This document shows positions 25,274-34,963 of a DNA stretch of 64,000 bases, piece after piece (positions within the stretch are counted from its first letter, which is position 1; each line of letters starts with the position of its first letter). The translations under genes were made by a program, and so were the position numbers. Below the pieces are notes generated by a model, which searched no databases, was not told the origin of the DNA, and saw only the letters and a list, made by a program, of their open reading frames with translations. This stretch comes from JAKPUX01 sp035353815 (GTDB lineage: Bacteria; Zhuqueibacterota; Zhuqueibacteria; Residuimicrobiales; Residuimicrobiaceae), in NCBI GenBank assembly GCA_035353815.1, contig DAOQAG010000011.1, positions 1 through 64,000 on the forward strand. Reading direction: 5' to 3'.

Positions 25274-27181
25274 ATGAAACTGCGTTATTCAGCCATCCTG
25301 CCCGTGCTCCTGCTGCTCTTCCAGGCGGGAGTGGGCGCTGCCTCCAGGGCGTGGCAGCTGGAGACCATCGCGGTGGCGGAGATCAAGCCGGGCATGACCG
25401 GTTTTGGCAAGACGGTCTTTCAGGGGGAGAAAATCGACAGCTTCGGCGTGGTCGTCCTCGATGTGGTCGACAACTTTTATCCGCAGCAGGATCTGATCAT
25501 CATTCGCCTGACCGGCGCGAAGGTGGAGCAAACCGGTGTGGTCGCCGGCATGAGCGGCAGCCCCATCTATTTCAACGGCCGGCTGGCTGGAGCACTGGCG
25601 CTGCGTTTTGTCGAGTTCCAGAAGGAGCCGATCGCCGGTGTGACCCCCATCGCCGCGATGATGCAGGCGCGCGACTTTGAGACGGAGCGCGTGCCGGCGC
25701 GGCCGGGAACCGCTCCTGCCGGCCAGACCTACCTGCGCGCGGTATTCCTCGGTGCGGAGAGCGAGTTCTGGACGCGGCTGCTGGCCCCGCTGCTGCCTGC
25801 CCCGGAGTCGCGCCTGGCGATGCGGCGCATCGATGCGCCGCTGTTGTTCTCGGGATTCTCGGAACAGAGTATGGCTGCCGCTGCGCCGCTTTGGGCCAGC
25901 CTGGGGTTCGCGCCAATGGCCGGGGGAGCCCCGGCCCCAGCCGCTACGGCGGCCGCGGCTGCACCCGCGGCCGTGCTGGAACCCGGCAGCGCGGTTTCCC
26001 AGGTTTTTGTGCGCGGCGATTTCAGCATGGACATGACCGGGACAGTCACCGCGGTCGACGGTGATCAAATCCTCGCCTTCGGCCACTATCTCTTCAATCT
26101 CGGCCCGATCCAGATGCCGATGGCGCGCAGCCGGATCCTGGCGACGCTGCCCAGCCTGATGGGTTCGAGCAAGCTGGCGCGTTCGCTGGAGGTCATCGGC
26201 ACCATCCGCCAGGACCGGCTCAGCGGGATCTACGGCCAGATCGGACTCCCGCCGGCCTGGATCCCGGTGCGTGTCGACCTCAAGGGGCCGGAGAACAGTC
26301 GCGTCTTCCATTTTGAGCTGGCCGATGATCCGGCCTTGCGCAACCTGACCCCCTTTTTCCTGCGCACGGTGTTGTTTCAGGCCCTGGTGGCCGGCAAGCA
26401 AGGCGCTGAGCCCGCGACGGTGCGGCTGCACTGCACCATCGATCTGGCCGACGGCCGGAAGCTCAAAGTGGGCGATTTTTTCTCCTACCAGGAGCGGCTG
26501 GGTTTTCTCGGCGCCGGCAGCGAGATCGGTGAAGCGGTGGATCTGATTGCCATGAGCCTCGGCGCCCTGACCGTCAACCAGTTCGATCCGCCGCCCGTCC
26601 GCGCCATCGCCGTCACGGCAGAGATCGCGCCAGGTGAACGCATTGCCGCGATCACCGGCATCCGCCAGGACCGGCTCGAGGTCGATCCCGGAGATTCCCT
26701 GCACCTCGCCATGACCCTGCGGCGGAGCGATGGCCGGGAGATCAAGTTTCACCAATGCATCTGCCTGCCGCGATATCTGCAGGCGCGCAGTTTGAGCGTC
26801 ATCGCCGCCGGCGCCGCCGGCCTGATCCAGGCCGAAGTGGCGAGCAATCCGGACAAGTACCGCCCCGATTCCTTCGCCCGGCTGTGCACACTCCTCGAAC
26901 AGCGCCGCACCAGTGACAACCTCTACGTCCAGATCCGTGAAGCCGCCCCCGGCATGGCCGTCGATGGCGCGGAGCTCACCGGCTTGCCCCCGTCGGTCCT
27001 CGCGACCATGAGCGGCCGCGGCAACGAGCGCTATTTGCGCGACCGCGTCCTCGCCGAATGGGTGATTCCCACGGGATATGAAATCACCGGCATGAAACGC
27101 CTGAGCGTGCGCGTCGCGCAGCCCAGGCAGGGCGCGCCGGAGGCCAACCAGGCCAATTCTGACCTGCAATTTCTGGAATAA
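25274..27181 (+). CDS. SpoIVB-like S55 peptidase-domain secreted protein
   Basis: 635 aa with signal peptide AILPVLLLLFQAGVGA. The N-terminal ~130 residues match the S55 domain: IKPGMTGFGKTVFQGEKIDS, and the nucleophile motif VVAGMSGSPIYFNGRLAGAL (Ser in GMSGSP). An Ala/Pro-rich stretch (~215-240) leads to a second part with GDQILAFGHYLFNLG, also typical of S55 proteins (His). Bacillus SpoIVB is a self-cleaving sporulation protease; this organism shows no sporulation genes here, so the role is probably envelope-related. Two bases separate it from the beta-propeller gene. Confidence 0.8.
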   Translation: MKLRYSAILPVLLLLFQAGVGAASRAWQLETIAVAEIKPGMTGFGKTVFQGEKIDSFGVVVLDVVDNFYPQQDLIIIRLTGAKVEQTGVVAGMSGSPIYFNGRLAGALALRFVEFQKEPIAGVTPIAAMMQARDFETERVPARPGTAPAGQTYLRAVFLGAESEFWTRLLAPLLPAPESRLAMRRIDAPLLFSGFSEQSMAAAAPLWASLGFAPMAGGAPAPAATAAAAAPAAVLEPGSAVSQVFVRGDFSMDMTGTVTAVDGDQILAFGHYLFNLGPIQMPMARSRILATLPSLMGSSKLARSLEVIGTIRQDRLSGIYGQIGLPPAWIPVRVDLKGPENSRVFHFELADDPALRNLTPFFLRTVLFQALVAGKQGAEPATVRLHCTIDLADGRKLKVGDFFSYQERLGFLGAGSEIGEAVDLIAMSLGALTVNQFDPPPVRAIAVTAEIAPGERIAAITGIRQDRLEVDPGDSLHLAMTLRRSDGREIKFHQCICLPRYLQARSLSVIAAGAAGLIQAEVASNPDKYRPDSFARLCTLLEQRRTSDNLYVQIREAAPGMAVDGAELTGLPPSVLATMSGRGNERYLRDRVLAEWVIPTGYEITGMKRLSVRVAQPRQGAPEANQANSDLQFLE

Positions 27182-27183
27182 AG

Positions 27184-29316
27184 ATGAAGACTAGAGTTCT
27201 CTCCCGGCCTCTTCTGGCCGTTGTGATGCTTGCAGCCCTCGGCTTCGGCCGACCAGCCGCGGCGGCGGGCCCCCTCTTGCACACCTGGAAAACCTTCGCC
27301 GATTTTATCCCCGGCAAACTTGAAAACCTCTCCCTCGAGAGCTCGGGCCGACTCACCCTCGCCCCGCTGACTCGCCTCCTCCTCGATACCGGCGAGCCCT
27401 ACATCTGGGACATGGCCAGCGATCCTGAGGGCACCCTCTACCTGGCGACAGGTAACCAGGGGCGGGTTTACAGGATCACGGCCCGCGGGGATACCTCGCT
27501 CTGCTTTACCGCCGATGAGCCGGAGATCTATGCCCTTGCGCATGACGGCCGCGGCAGCCTCTATATCGCCACCTCGCCGCAGGGGCGCATCTACCGCCTT
27601 GACCGGTCGGGTACAGCGCAGCTTTTCTGCACACCTAACCAGGCCTACATCTGGGACATGCTCTGCGATGCGGAGGGCAACCTCTGGGTCGCCACCGGCG
27701 GCAAGGCGCAGTTGCTCTGCGTCAATCCCGCCGGCCAGATCAGCGTGGTCATGGAGAGCGAGGCGGAGCACCTGCGCTGTCTCACCCGTGACGGCGAGAC
27801 CCTCTATGCCGGCAGCAGCCGCCCGGGGCTGGTCTATCGCATCCGCAAAAACAGCGCACCGTTTGTACTGTACGATACAGGTGTTGAAGAAGTGCACAGT
27901 CTGGCGGTAGTTCGCGACGGGACGCTCTATGCGGCCATCCAGAGTGCCGGCGCGCCGGCACCCCTGCCCACTCCGGTCGCCGTTACCGCGGCGCCCCAGG
28001 CCGGCAACGGGGAGAGCGAGGAACCGGACAAGAGCAGTGCTGCCACCGAAACGCCGCTGCCGGCGGCGGAGAATCCCCCCGGCTCCACCTCGCAGCTGGT
28101 GCGCATCGACGCCGATGGCTATGGCCGGCAAGTATGGCCGGTGGACGGAGACGAGGTCCAGGTCCTGCTTCCGGACGCAGAGGGCGGCCTTCTCGCCGGA
28201 ACCGGCAGCGATGGCCGGCTTTACCGCATCGATCAGGCGGGCGAGATTTCCCTGCTGCTGAAAATCGCTGCCTCGCAAATTTCAGCGCTGCATCGCACTG
28301 CGGCGGGGGATCTTGTTCTGGGCGCTTCGAATATGGGGGTGGCCTATCGCGTCGCTGCGCCGGCCCGCCGCGGCATCTGCGAATCGCCGACCATCGATGC
28401 CGCCGCCCTGAGCAGCTGGGGCACGCTGATCTGGCGCGGTCAGGGCGCTGTCGCCTTCGAGACCCGTTCCGGCAACACCCGCAAACCGGAGGGGAGCTGG
28501 AGCGCATGGCAAGCTCCCCGCAGCGAGGCGGGCGTCGCGCACATCGTCAGTCCCCCGGCACGGTTCGTGCAATGGCGCGGCATCCTGCAGAACGGGGAGC
28601 AGGCCCCGGAGCTGCGCGAGGTTACGCTCTCCTATGCCCAGAAAAACCGGCGGCCCGAGATTGACGATCTGGTGCTTCTGGCGCCGGGCGATTATTTTGA
28701 AGGGGGCCAGGAACCCGGGGCCGCGGAGAAAGGTATCATCGAGCCGCCTGCTCCACCCAAGCGCGACTATAAAAAGGGCTTCCGCACCGCGGTGTGGCAG
28801 TTCGATGATCCCAACCGCGATCCACTCCTTTTTGCGCTCTGGTATCGCCGCGTCGAGGATCAGCACTGGCGCCGGCTCGCGGGCGCGATCGCCCAGGTCT
28901 GGTACAGCTGGGATACCACCCAGATGGCCGACGGCGACTACCTGCTGCGGCTCGAGGCCAGCGACAGCCTTTCGCTGCCGCCCGATCAGGGCTTGCGGGC
29001 GGAAAAAGTCAGCCCCGCCTTCCTGGTCGACAACACCGCCCCGCGCATCGAAAATGTGACCACCGGAAAAGAGGCCGGCCGGGTCGTGTTGCGTTTCCGG
29101 GTGTGCGATGCCGCCTCCGCCATCGCCCATGTGCGCGTCAGCATCAACGCCGGCGGCTGGCAGCCGCTCTACCCCGTCGACGGACTTGCCGACAGTCTGT
29201 GCGAGGAGTATCTCCTCCCGCTGCAGAGCGGCCTGGCATCCCTTGAGGTTTCGATCGAAGCTGCAGATCAGCTGGAAAACTGCAGCATGGCCCATCAGCA
29301 GATAAAAGGGTTTTGA
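27184..29316 (+). CDS. secreted beta-propeller protein of unknown function
   Basis: 710 aa with signal peptide PLLAVVMLAALGFGRPAAA. Residues ~60-390 hold six or so NHL/Kelch-like blades with repeating DMASDPEGTLYLATGNQGRV and YRI type units, interrupted by an acidic Pro/Ala-rich insertion (~255-290). After ~400 come beta-sandwich segments and an Ig-like domain near the C-terminus (VDNTAPRIENVTTG). Similar proteins occur next to S55 proteins in other phyla. Coupled to the upstream gene (2-bp gap) and to nrnA (1-bp overlap). Ligand unknown. Confidence 0.7.
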   Translation: MKTRVLSRPLLAVVMLAALGFGRPAAAAGPLLHTWKTFADFIPGKLENLSLESSGRLTLAPLTRLLLDTGEPYIWDMASDPEGTLYLATGNQGRVYRITARGDTSLCFTADEPEIYALAHDGRGSLYIATSPQGRIYRLDRSGTAQLFCTPNQAYIWDMLCDAEGNLWVATGGKAQLLCVNPAGQISVVMESEAEHLRCLTRDGETLYAGSSRPGLVYRIRKNSAPFVLYDTGVEEVHSLAVVRDGTLYAAIQSAGAPAPLPTPVAVTAAPQAGNGESEEPDKSSAATETPLPAAENPPGSTSQLVRIDADGYGRQVWPVDGDEVQVLLPDAEGGLLAGTGSDGRLYRIDQAGEISLLLKIAASQISALHRTAAGDLVLGASNMGVAYRVAAPARRGICESPTIDAAALSSWGTLIWRGQGAVAFETRSGNTRKPEGSWSAWQAPRSEAGVAHIVSPPARFVQWRGILQNGEQAPELREVTLSYAQKNRRPEIDDLVLLAPGDYFEGGQEPGAAEKGIIEPPAPPKRDYKKGFRTAVWQFDDPNRDPLLFALWYRRVEDQHWRRLAGAIAQVWYSWDTTQMADGDYLLRLEASDSLSLPPDQGLRAEKVSPAFLVDNTAPRIENVTTGKEAGRVVLRFRVCDAASAIAHVRVSINAGGWQPLYPVDGLADSLCEEYLLPLQSGLASLEVSIEAADQLENCSMAHQQIKGF

Positions 29317-30308
29317 TGATCCACGGCAAAGAATGGCAGCCGCTGCGTGATTTTATCCGGGACCGGAACAGGCTGTTGGTTACAACACATATCAATCCCG
29401 ATGGCGATGCCATCGGCAGCCAGATGGCCATGGCGCACTATCTGCGCAGGATCGGCAAGGAGGTGGTGCTCCTCAACTGCGACAGCATGCCGGAGTATTT
29501 CCATTTTCTCGATCCGCAGGGCGAGATTGCGCTCTATTCCGCACCTGAGCATGAGGCTGTTGTGGCCGGACTGGAGGGTTGCCTGGTCGTCGACATCAGC
29601 GACTGGGGCCGGCTGCGCAACCTGGGAGAGGCCTTGCGGCGCCACGCCATCCCTTTGGCCTGCGTCGATCACCACATCCCGACCGACCAGATGGGCGAGG
29701 TGCATATCTGCGTGCAGGAGGCCTCGTCCACCGGCGAGATCATCTATGATTTCCTGCTCGACTCCGGCGCCGAGCTTGCGCCGCCGATCGTCGATGCCTT
29801 GTATACCTGTATCATGACCGATACCGGTTCATTCCGGTTCACCAACACCACCGCGCGCACCCACCGCATCGCCGCCGACCTGCTCGAACGGGGCGCGCAC
29901 TATCGGGCGATTTACGAGCAGGTCTATGAAAATAACTCCAAGCAGCGCACCCTTCTCATGGCCAGATTGCTCGAGCGGATGCATTTTGCCTGCGAGGACC
30001 GGCTCGCCTATTTCAGCCTCTCGCAGGAGCTGCTCCGTCAGACCGGCGCCCGGCTTTGGGAGACCGATGGATTTTCCGAACTCCCGCGGACCATCGCCAA
30101 GGTCGAAGTCAGCCTGATGTTCACTGAAACACGCGAGGGCAGCACCAAGGTCAGCTTTCGTTCCAAAGGCCGCGTCGCCATCAATGGCCTGGCGGCCCTG
30201 TTCGGCGGCGGCGGCCACAAGTTCGCTTCCGGCGCAACCCTGACCATGAGTCTGAACCAGGCAGTGGAGGTCGTGGTGGAAGAGGCCAAAAAACTGTTTA
30301 AAGAGTAA
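29316..30308 (+). CDS. nrnA: bifunctional oligoribonuclease/PAP phosphatase (DHH/DHHA1)
   Basis: 330 aa. DHH phosphoesterase motifs: THINPDGDAIGSQMA (motif I), CVDHHIP (DHH) and YTCIMTDTGSFRFTN (motif IV). The C-terminal DHHA1 domain has the GGGGHKFASGA substrate loop. NrnA degrades nanoRNAs and dephosphorylates pAp. ATG at 29316 overlaps the previous stop by one base (TGATG); the in-frame TTG at 29313 is rejected. Confidence 0.94.
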   Translation: MIHGKEWQPLRDFIRDRNRLLVTTHINPDGDAIGSQMAMAHYLRRIGKEVVLLNCDSMPEYFHFLDPQGEIALYSAPEHEAVVAGLEGCLVVDISDWGRLRNLGEALRRHAIPLACVDHHIPTDQMGEVHICVQEASSTGEIIYDFLLDSGAELAPPIVDALYTCIMTDTGSFRFTNTTARTHRIAADLLERGAHYRAIYEQVYENNSKQRTLLMARLLERMHFACEDRLAYFSLSQELLRQTGARLWETDGFSELPRTIAKVEVSLMFTETREGSTKVSFRSKGRVAINGLAALFGGGGHKFASGATLTMSLNQAVEVVVEEAKKLFKE

Positions 30309-30329
30309 AAACGCATACACATACCCCGC

Positions 30330-31892
30330 ATGTCGACTACTGGGCACGAAAATATAGATCGCTTCTACTCTCTTGCGGCGCATGCCTCCCTGATCTCCGA
30401 TCCGGCGGAAATCTTTCGCCAGTCCCGCGCCTTGCTGCTGCGCATGATCCCCGCCGATTATTTCCTCATCTTTTATGACGACAAGCTCCGGGAATGCCTT
30501 ACGGCCTCGTTCGCCTACAACATCCTGCCCATCCCGACTCTGGAGGAGATCACCATCCCTTACCAGGATGCACTGATCAAGGAGGTGGTGATCAGCCGGC
30601 AGACGGTGATCCGGCAGGACTGCATGGAGCCCCTGGTTCATGATGTCAGCCAGGAACTCATCGTGCCGATCATTACCCCCGAGCAGGTGCTGGGCGCTCT
30701 CTATTTTGCCCGGCTGGCCGAACGGCCCTTCACGGCCGAAGAGATCCGCCTGGCCGAGCTCTGCGCCTTTCTCCTCGTGGCTCCCATGGAACGGGCCCAT
30801 TGGGAGCAGCGTTCGCGCCAGGCCCATGAGATCCTCAACAGTTTTCGCGAAAAATATCTCTCCATCCTCGACGCCCTGCCCTACCCGGCAGTGGTCATCG
30901 ATCCCGAAGCGGACCGGCTGGAGGAGGTCAACCGCGCCTTCCTCGACTGGACGGGGTACGACCGGCGCCAGGTCTTTCTCTCCCGTTTTTCCGACCTCTG
31001 CCGCCTGCAGCGTGCCTTTGAAAACGGCGCGGCCTGGCCGCCGCACGCAGCGGCCGCACAGGTCGTCGGCCCGCACGGCACGCTGCCGGAGGTGCAGGCG
31101 CTCACCTCGCCGCTCAGCACCCAGGAGCCCGGCAAGCAGATCGTCACCTTCATCAGCGACTGGCGCCCGGCACGCCGGGAGGGGCCGCAACAGGATGCCG
31201 AACTCCTCATCCGCACGCTCGCCCACGACCTCAAGGCGCCGCTGCAGAGCCTCAAGGGATATGCCACCCTGCTGCTGGAAGAGCAGGGCGGCGATCTTCC
31301 TGCCGCCGCATCGACCTACCTGGAGCGCATGTCCAGCAACATCGAGCAGATGGAACGCCTCATCGCTGACCTGCTCGATCTCTCGCGCATGAGCAGCGGC
31401 GACTTTCCTTTCCAGGAGGCGGATTCCTTTGAGATCCTCAAAAGCGCCCTCGAATCCCTTTCGGGGCTGATCGAAAAGCGGCCCGTGAACATGATCATCG
31501 ATTCCACGCTGCCGCGCATCATCTGCAACCATACACAGATGACCCAGGTCTTCACCAATCTCATCTCCAACGCCCTGAAATTCACGCAGGGGATCGCCAT
31601 TCCCAGCATCGAAGTGGGCTGCAATGCCACAGATGAGGATTTCGAGTTCTACGTCAAGGACAACGGCATCGGCATCGCGCCGGAGGATCTGGAGCGCGTC
31701 TTTGACCTCTTTTACACGCGCGACGCTACAGCCGGGGCCAAGAGCACCGGGGTGGGATTGACCATCGTCAAACGCATCATCGAGCGGCACCATGGACGCG
31801 TCTGGGCCGAATCCATTCCGGGCGAGGGCACGGTCATCAAATTCACCTTGCCCCAGGTTTTGCACCGGCAGGTGACCCTTGCCGGGGAGTGA
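30330..31892 (+). CDS. GAF-PAS sensor histidine kinase
   Basis: 520 aa, no membrane segment, so cytoplasmic. A GAF-like domain (~10-155) and a PAS domain (~175-285; ILDALPYPAVVIDPEADR) precede HisKA with the phospho-acceptor in RTLAHDLKAPLQSLKGYA, and an HATPase_c domain with N-box VFTNLISNALKFT, G1 KDNGIGIAPEDL and G2 KSTGVGLTIVKRI. It autophosphorylates on His. The stop overlaps the next gene by GTGA (31889-31892), so the two kinases are made together. Confidence 0.9.
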   Translation: MSTTGHENIDRFYSLAAHASLISDPAEIFRQSRALLLRMIPADYFLIFYDDKLRECLTASFAYNILPIPTLEEITIPYQDALIKEVVISRQTVIRQDCMEPLVHDVSQELIVPIITPEQVLGALYFARLAERPFTAEEIRLAELCAFLLVAPMERAHWEQRSRQAHEILNSFREKYLSILDALPYPAVVIDPEADRLEEVNRAFLDWTGYDRRQVFLSRFSDLCRLQRAFENGAAWPPHAAAAQVVGPHGTLPEVQALTSPLSTQEPGKQIVTFISDWRPARREGPQQDAELLIRTLAHDLKAPLQSLKGYATLLLEEQGGDLPAAASTYLERMSSNIEQMERLIADLLDLSRMSSGDFPFQEADSFEILKSALESLSGLIEKRPVNMIIDSTLPRIICNHTQMTQVFTNLISNALKFTQGIAIPSIEVGCNATDEDFEFYVKDNGIGIAPEDLERVFDLFYTRDATAGAKSTGVGLTIVKRIIERHHGRVWAESIPGEGTVIKFTLPQVLHRQVTLAGE

Positions 31893-33751
31893 GGGCTGTG
31901 CAGCACGAGTATCAAATTCTGATCATCGAGGACCATCCCGAGCAGGCGCACCTGATGGAGCTGATCCTGAAGCGGCATGGTCAGCCCTTCGCCGTCCAGA
32001 TCATTCATGACCCGGAGGAGGGGCTGGCGCGGCTGCGGCAGGAGCCGGCCGATGCCCTGGTCCTGGACTACAGCCTGCCCAAAATGTCCGGGCTCGAGGT
32101 GCTGCAGGTGATCAAGCAGGAGCACCCCGGACTGCCGGTCATCATGGTCACGGGTCAGGGGGATGAGCGCATCGCGGTCGAAGCGATGCGCCACGGCGTC
32201 TACGATTATCTGGTCAAGACCAAGGATTTTCTCGATCTCCTGCCGCGGGTGGTGACGCGCGCCATCGAAGAGCGGCAGCTCTCCTCGCGCCTCGAGCAAA
32301 GCGAACAGCGCTACTTCGCCCTTTTTGACAAGGCCAGCATCGCCATTTTCATCGCCGAAGCCGATTCCTACCAGTTGCGGCAGGCCAACGGCATGGCCCT
32401 CAAGCTGACCTCCTATCCGGTCGAGGCGCTCCTGGAAAAGAGCTTGCTGCAGATCTGCGCCAGCCGCTCCCTGCCGGAGGTTGAGGCCTTTCTCGCCCGG
32501 ATCAAGCGCGAGGGCCAGGCCAACCTCGACCAGGTCATGTTGATCCGCCGCGATCAGCATCTCCTTCCCGTGGATCTCAGCGGCAGCCTGGTCTCGATCG
32601 GTGAGCGCCAGGTCATCCAGTGCTTTGCGCGTGATATCAGTGAAAAGCTCAAAATGCAGCGGCAATTGCTGCTCAGCCGCCAGCGCCTGATCTCGCTCTT
32701 CGACGGCATCACCGATCCCATCTCGGTCCAGGACCGCGACCACAATCTGATCATGGGCAACAAGCGCTATGTGGAGATGACGGCCGGCAACACGCCGGGG
32801 CTGACCGGCTGCAAGTGCCACAAGGCCCTTTTCGGCAGCGATGTTCCCTGTCCCAACTGTCCCGCCTTCGAGACCTACCGCACCGGCGAGTCCCGTTTCA
32901 TCGAGATCATCCACCAGGGGCGGACCTTTGACCTCTGGACCTTCCCGATGGCCGGATTGGACGGCCGGCCGGAATTCCTCGTCGAGTACGCCAAGGATGT
33001 CACCGAAGAGAAGGAGATCGAAAAGCAGCTGATCAAATCCGAAAAGCTGGCATCGATCGGCCTGCTCTCATCGGGCATTGCGCATGAGCTGCGCAATCCC
33101 CTGAATATCATCGAGACCGCCCGTTATTCCATTGAGGACGGTCTCTCCCATCGCCAGCCGGAGATCGACCGCAAGCTGGAGATCATCAAAAAGAATGTCC
33201 GCCGGGCCTCGGTAATCATCGAAAATCTCCTCCAGTTTTCCCGGCATTCGGAATATGAGCGGGAACGCATCGATGTTGAAAAGCTCGCCGATACCACCCT
33301 TTCGCTGGTTGAAAAGGAGACCGCGGTGCGCAATATCAACCTCGAAAGGGGGTATGGCGGCGTTCCCAAGGTCTATTTCAGCCTGGACTCCCTCAAGCAG
33401 GTTTTTCTCAATATCATCTACAACGCCGTGCAGGCGATGCCGAATGGTGGGGTGCTGCGTATCGTCACCACGGCGAGCGCGGATGGCGGCTGGGTCGACG
33501 TCGAGTTTTCCGATAATGGCGTCGGCATCCCGGCTGAGAACCTCGACCATATTTTTACGCCGTTTTTCTCGACCAAGCGGGAGAGCGGCGGCACCGGTCT
33601 GGGGCTCTATCTTTCGTATGCGATCATCAGGCGGGAGGGAGGCGATATTCTCGCGCGCAGCCGCGAGGGAATCGGCACCACCTTCACCGTCAAGCTGCCG
33701 GTTGCGAAAAATTCCGGGCCGCCGGGGCGAGGTGAGTTAGCTGTTGACTAA
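31889..33751 (+). CDS. receiver-PAS-PAS hybrid histidine kinase
   Basis: 620 aa. N-terminal receiver (~8-125; IIEDH, LVLDYSLPKMSG with the Asp, VTGQGD, K in YLVKTKDF), two PAS domains (~140-255 and ~265-385), HisKA with SSGIAHELRNPLNIIETA, and HATPase_c with NIIYNAVQAMPNGG, DNGVGIPAENL and GGTGLGLYLSYAI. The second PAS has CKCHKALFGSDVPCPNC, a Cys-rich insertion seen in other bacterial PAS proteins that may sense redox or bind metal. The receiver could accept phosphate from the upstream kinase. GTG 31889 is used; GTG 31898 is an alternative. Confidence 0.88.
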   Translation: MRAVQHEYQILIIEDHPEQAHLMELILKRHGQPFAVQIIHDPEEGLARLRQEPADALVLDYSLPKMSGLEVLQVIKQEHPGLPVIMVTGQGDERIAVEAMRHGVYDYLVKTKDFLDLLPRVVTRAIEERQLSSRLEQSEQRYFALFDKASIAIFIAEADSYQLRQANGMALKLTSYPVEALLEKSLLQICASRSLPEVEAFLARIKREGQANLDQVMLIRRDQHLLPVDLSGSLVSIGERQVIQCFARDISEKLKMQRQLLLSRQRLISLFDGITDPISVQDRDHNLIMGNKRYVEMTAGNTPGLTGCKCHKALFGSDVPCPNCPAFETYRTGESRFIEIIHQGRTFDLWTFPMAGLDGRPEFLVEYAKDVTEEKEIEKQLIKSEKLASIGLLSSGIAHELRNPLNIIETARYSIEDGLSHRQPEIDRKLEIIKKNVRRASVIIENLLQFSRHSEYERERIDVEKLADTTLSLVEKETAVRNINLERGYGGVPKVYFSLDSLKQVFLNIIYNAVQAMPNGGVLRIVTTASADGGWVDVEFSDNGVGIPAENLDHIFTPFFSTKRESGGTGLGLYLSYAIIRREGGDILARSREGIGTTFTVKLPVAKNSGPPGRGELAVD

Positions 33752-33772
33752 TTTAATCATTATTATTAAATT
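33744..33772 (+). promoter_or_regulatory. predicted promoter with internal inverted repeat
   Basis: TTGACT (33744-33749), 17-nt spacer, TAAATT (33767-33772), ~54 nt before the GTG of the prenyl synthase. The spacer and -10 lie within a perfect inverted repeat, AATTTAAT (33750-33757) and ATTAAATT (33765-33772), which could be an operator. Confidence 0.4.
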
Positions 33773-33825
33773 ATAGCCTCAATCCGCCGTTCCCGACATC
33801 AACCAGGGTTTGAACAGGATCATTC

Positions 33826-34800
33826 GTGAAAATCGACAGCATTTTTGCACCCATCGAGGGGCTTTTGCACGATTTTGAGCACGCCTTCCAGGAGATACTG
33901 CAGTCTGAAATCCCGTTGGCCAATCAAGTTGTCCATTACATCGCTGGTCTCAAAGGCAAGCGGCTGCGGCCCGCCCTGGTTTTTCTTGCCAGCCGCCTGC
34001 ACGGCACGGTGACTCCCAACTCCATGCGCGCCGCCATTGTCGTCGAACTCTTGCATACCGCCACCCTGGTGCACGACGATGTCGTCGATACCTCGGAGCT
34101 GCGCCGCGGCAAGCCGACGGTCAACTCGATCTGGGATAATCGCATCTCGGTGCTGGTGGGCGATCTGCTCTTCTCCCGCACCCTCAATGCCCTGCTCGCC
34201 CTGCACAGCCAGCCCGCTCTCGGGATCATTTCGGAGATGGCCAACCGCATCACCGAGGGGGAGTTGATGCAGGTCGAGCATGAACACGACTATCAGATCA
34301 GTGAGCCGGTCTATTTTGATCTGGTGGCCAAAAAAACCGCCGCCCTCTTCGCTGCCTCCTGCGAACTGGGGGCGCTCGCGGTGGAGGATGCGCCGGTTGC
34401 GCGGCAACGGATGAAGGATTTCGGGGAGAACCTCGGTATCGCCTTTCAGATCAAGGATGATCTGCTCGATTATGCCGGGGACGCTGCGGTGCTGGGCAAA
34501 CCCGTTGCCAACGATATCCGCGAGAACAAGATCACCCTTCCCCTGATCTACGCGTTCGCCCATGCCGAGCAGGAGGAGACGGGGCGTATCGTCGCGCTCC
34601 TGGAGCAGCCGGACCTCGCCGATGATGATGTCCGCGCCATCGTCACTTTTGTCCGCGATCGCGGCGGACTGGAGTATGCGGAGCAGATGGCCCAACGCTA
34701 TTGCAGTACGGCTGTTGCGATCCTCGAGTGCTATGCGCCCTCCGAGGTCCGCGACGCCTTGATGACGCTGGTCGACTTTGCGATCTCGCGTGAAAAGTAA
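33826..34800 (+). CDS. polyprenyl diphosphate synthase
   Basis: 324 aa, trans-isoprenyl diphosphate synthase. First Asp-rich motif LVHDDVVDTSELRRGKPTVN, second IKDDLLDYAG, plus KGKRLRPALV and EGELMQVEH. It extends allylic diphosphates with IPP for quinone side chains or other isoprenoids. The chain length cannot be read reliably; residues before the first motif (ELLHTATLVHDD) are small, favouring long products such as octaprenyl. GTG start at 33826 with AGGA 8 nt upstream. Confidence 0.92.
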   Translation: MKIDSIFAPIEGLLHDFEHAFQEILQSEIPLANQVVHYIAGLKGKRLRPALVFLASRLHGTVTPNSMRAAIVVELLHTATLVHDDVVDTSELRRGKPTVNSIWDNRISVLVGDLLFSRTLNALLALHSQPALGIISEMANRITEGELMQVEHEHDYQISEPVYFDLVAKKTAALFAASCELGALAVEDAPVARQRMKDFGENLGIAFQIKDDLLDYAGDAAVLGKPVANDIRENKITLPLIYAFAHAEQEETGRIVALLEQPDLADDDVRAIVTFVRDRGGLEYAEQMAQRYCSTAVAILECYAPSEVRDALMTLVDFAISREK

Positions 34801-34963
34801 AGCGGTCTCTCTCCCCGCACTTACCCTCCCCAGCGCAGCGATTCACCAGCTTTTGCTCTTCGCCACGCCCGGCTGCGCGTCGACCGTCGCACCTGCTCCG
34901 GTTGGCAGGCAGGGCCGGGCCCTGACAAACTGAAGTGTGCAGTAAACCATACCCGGAGGAACC

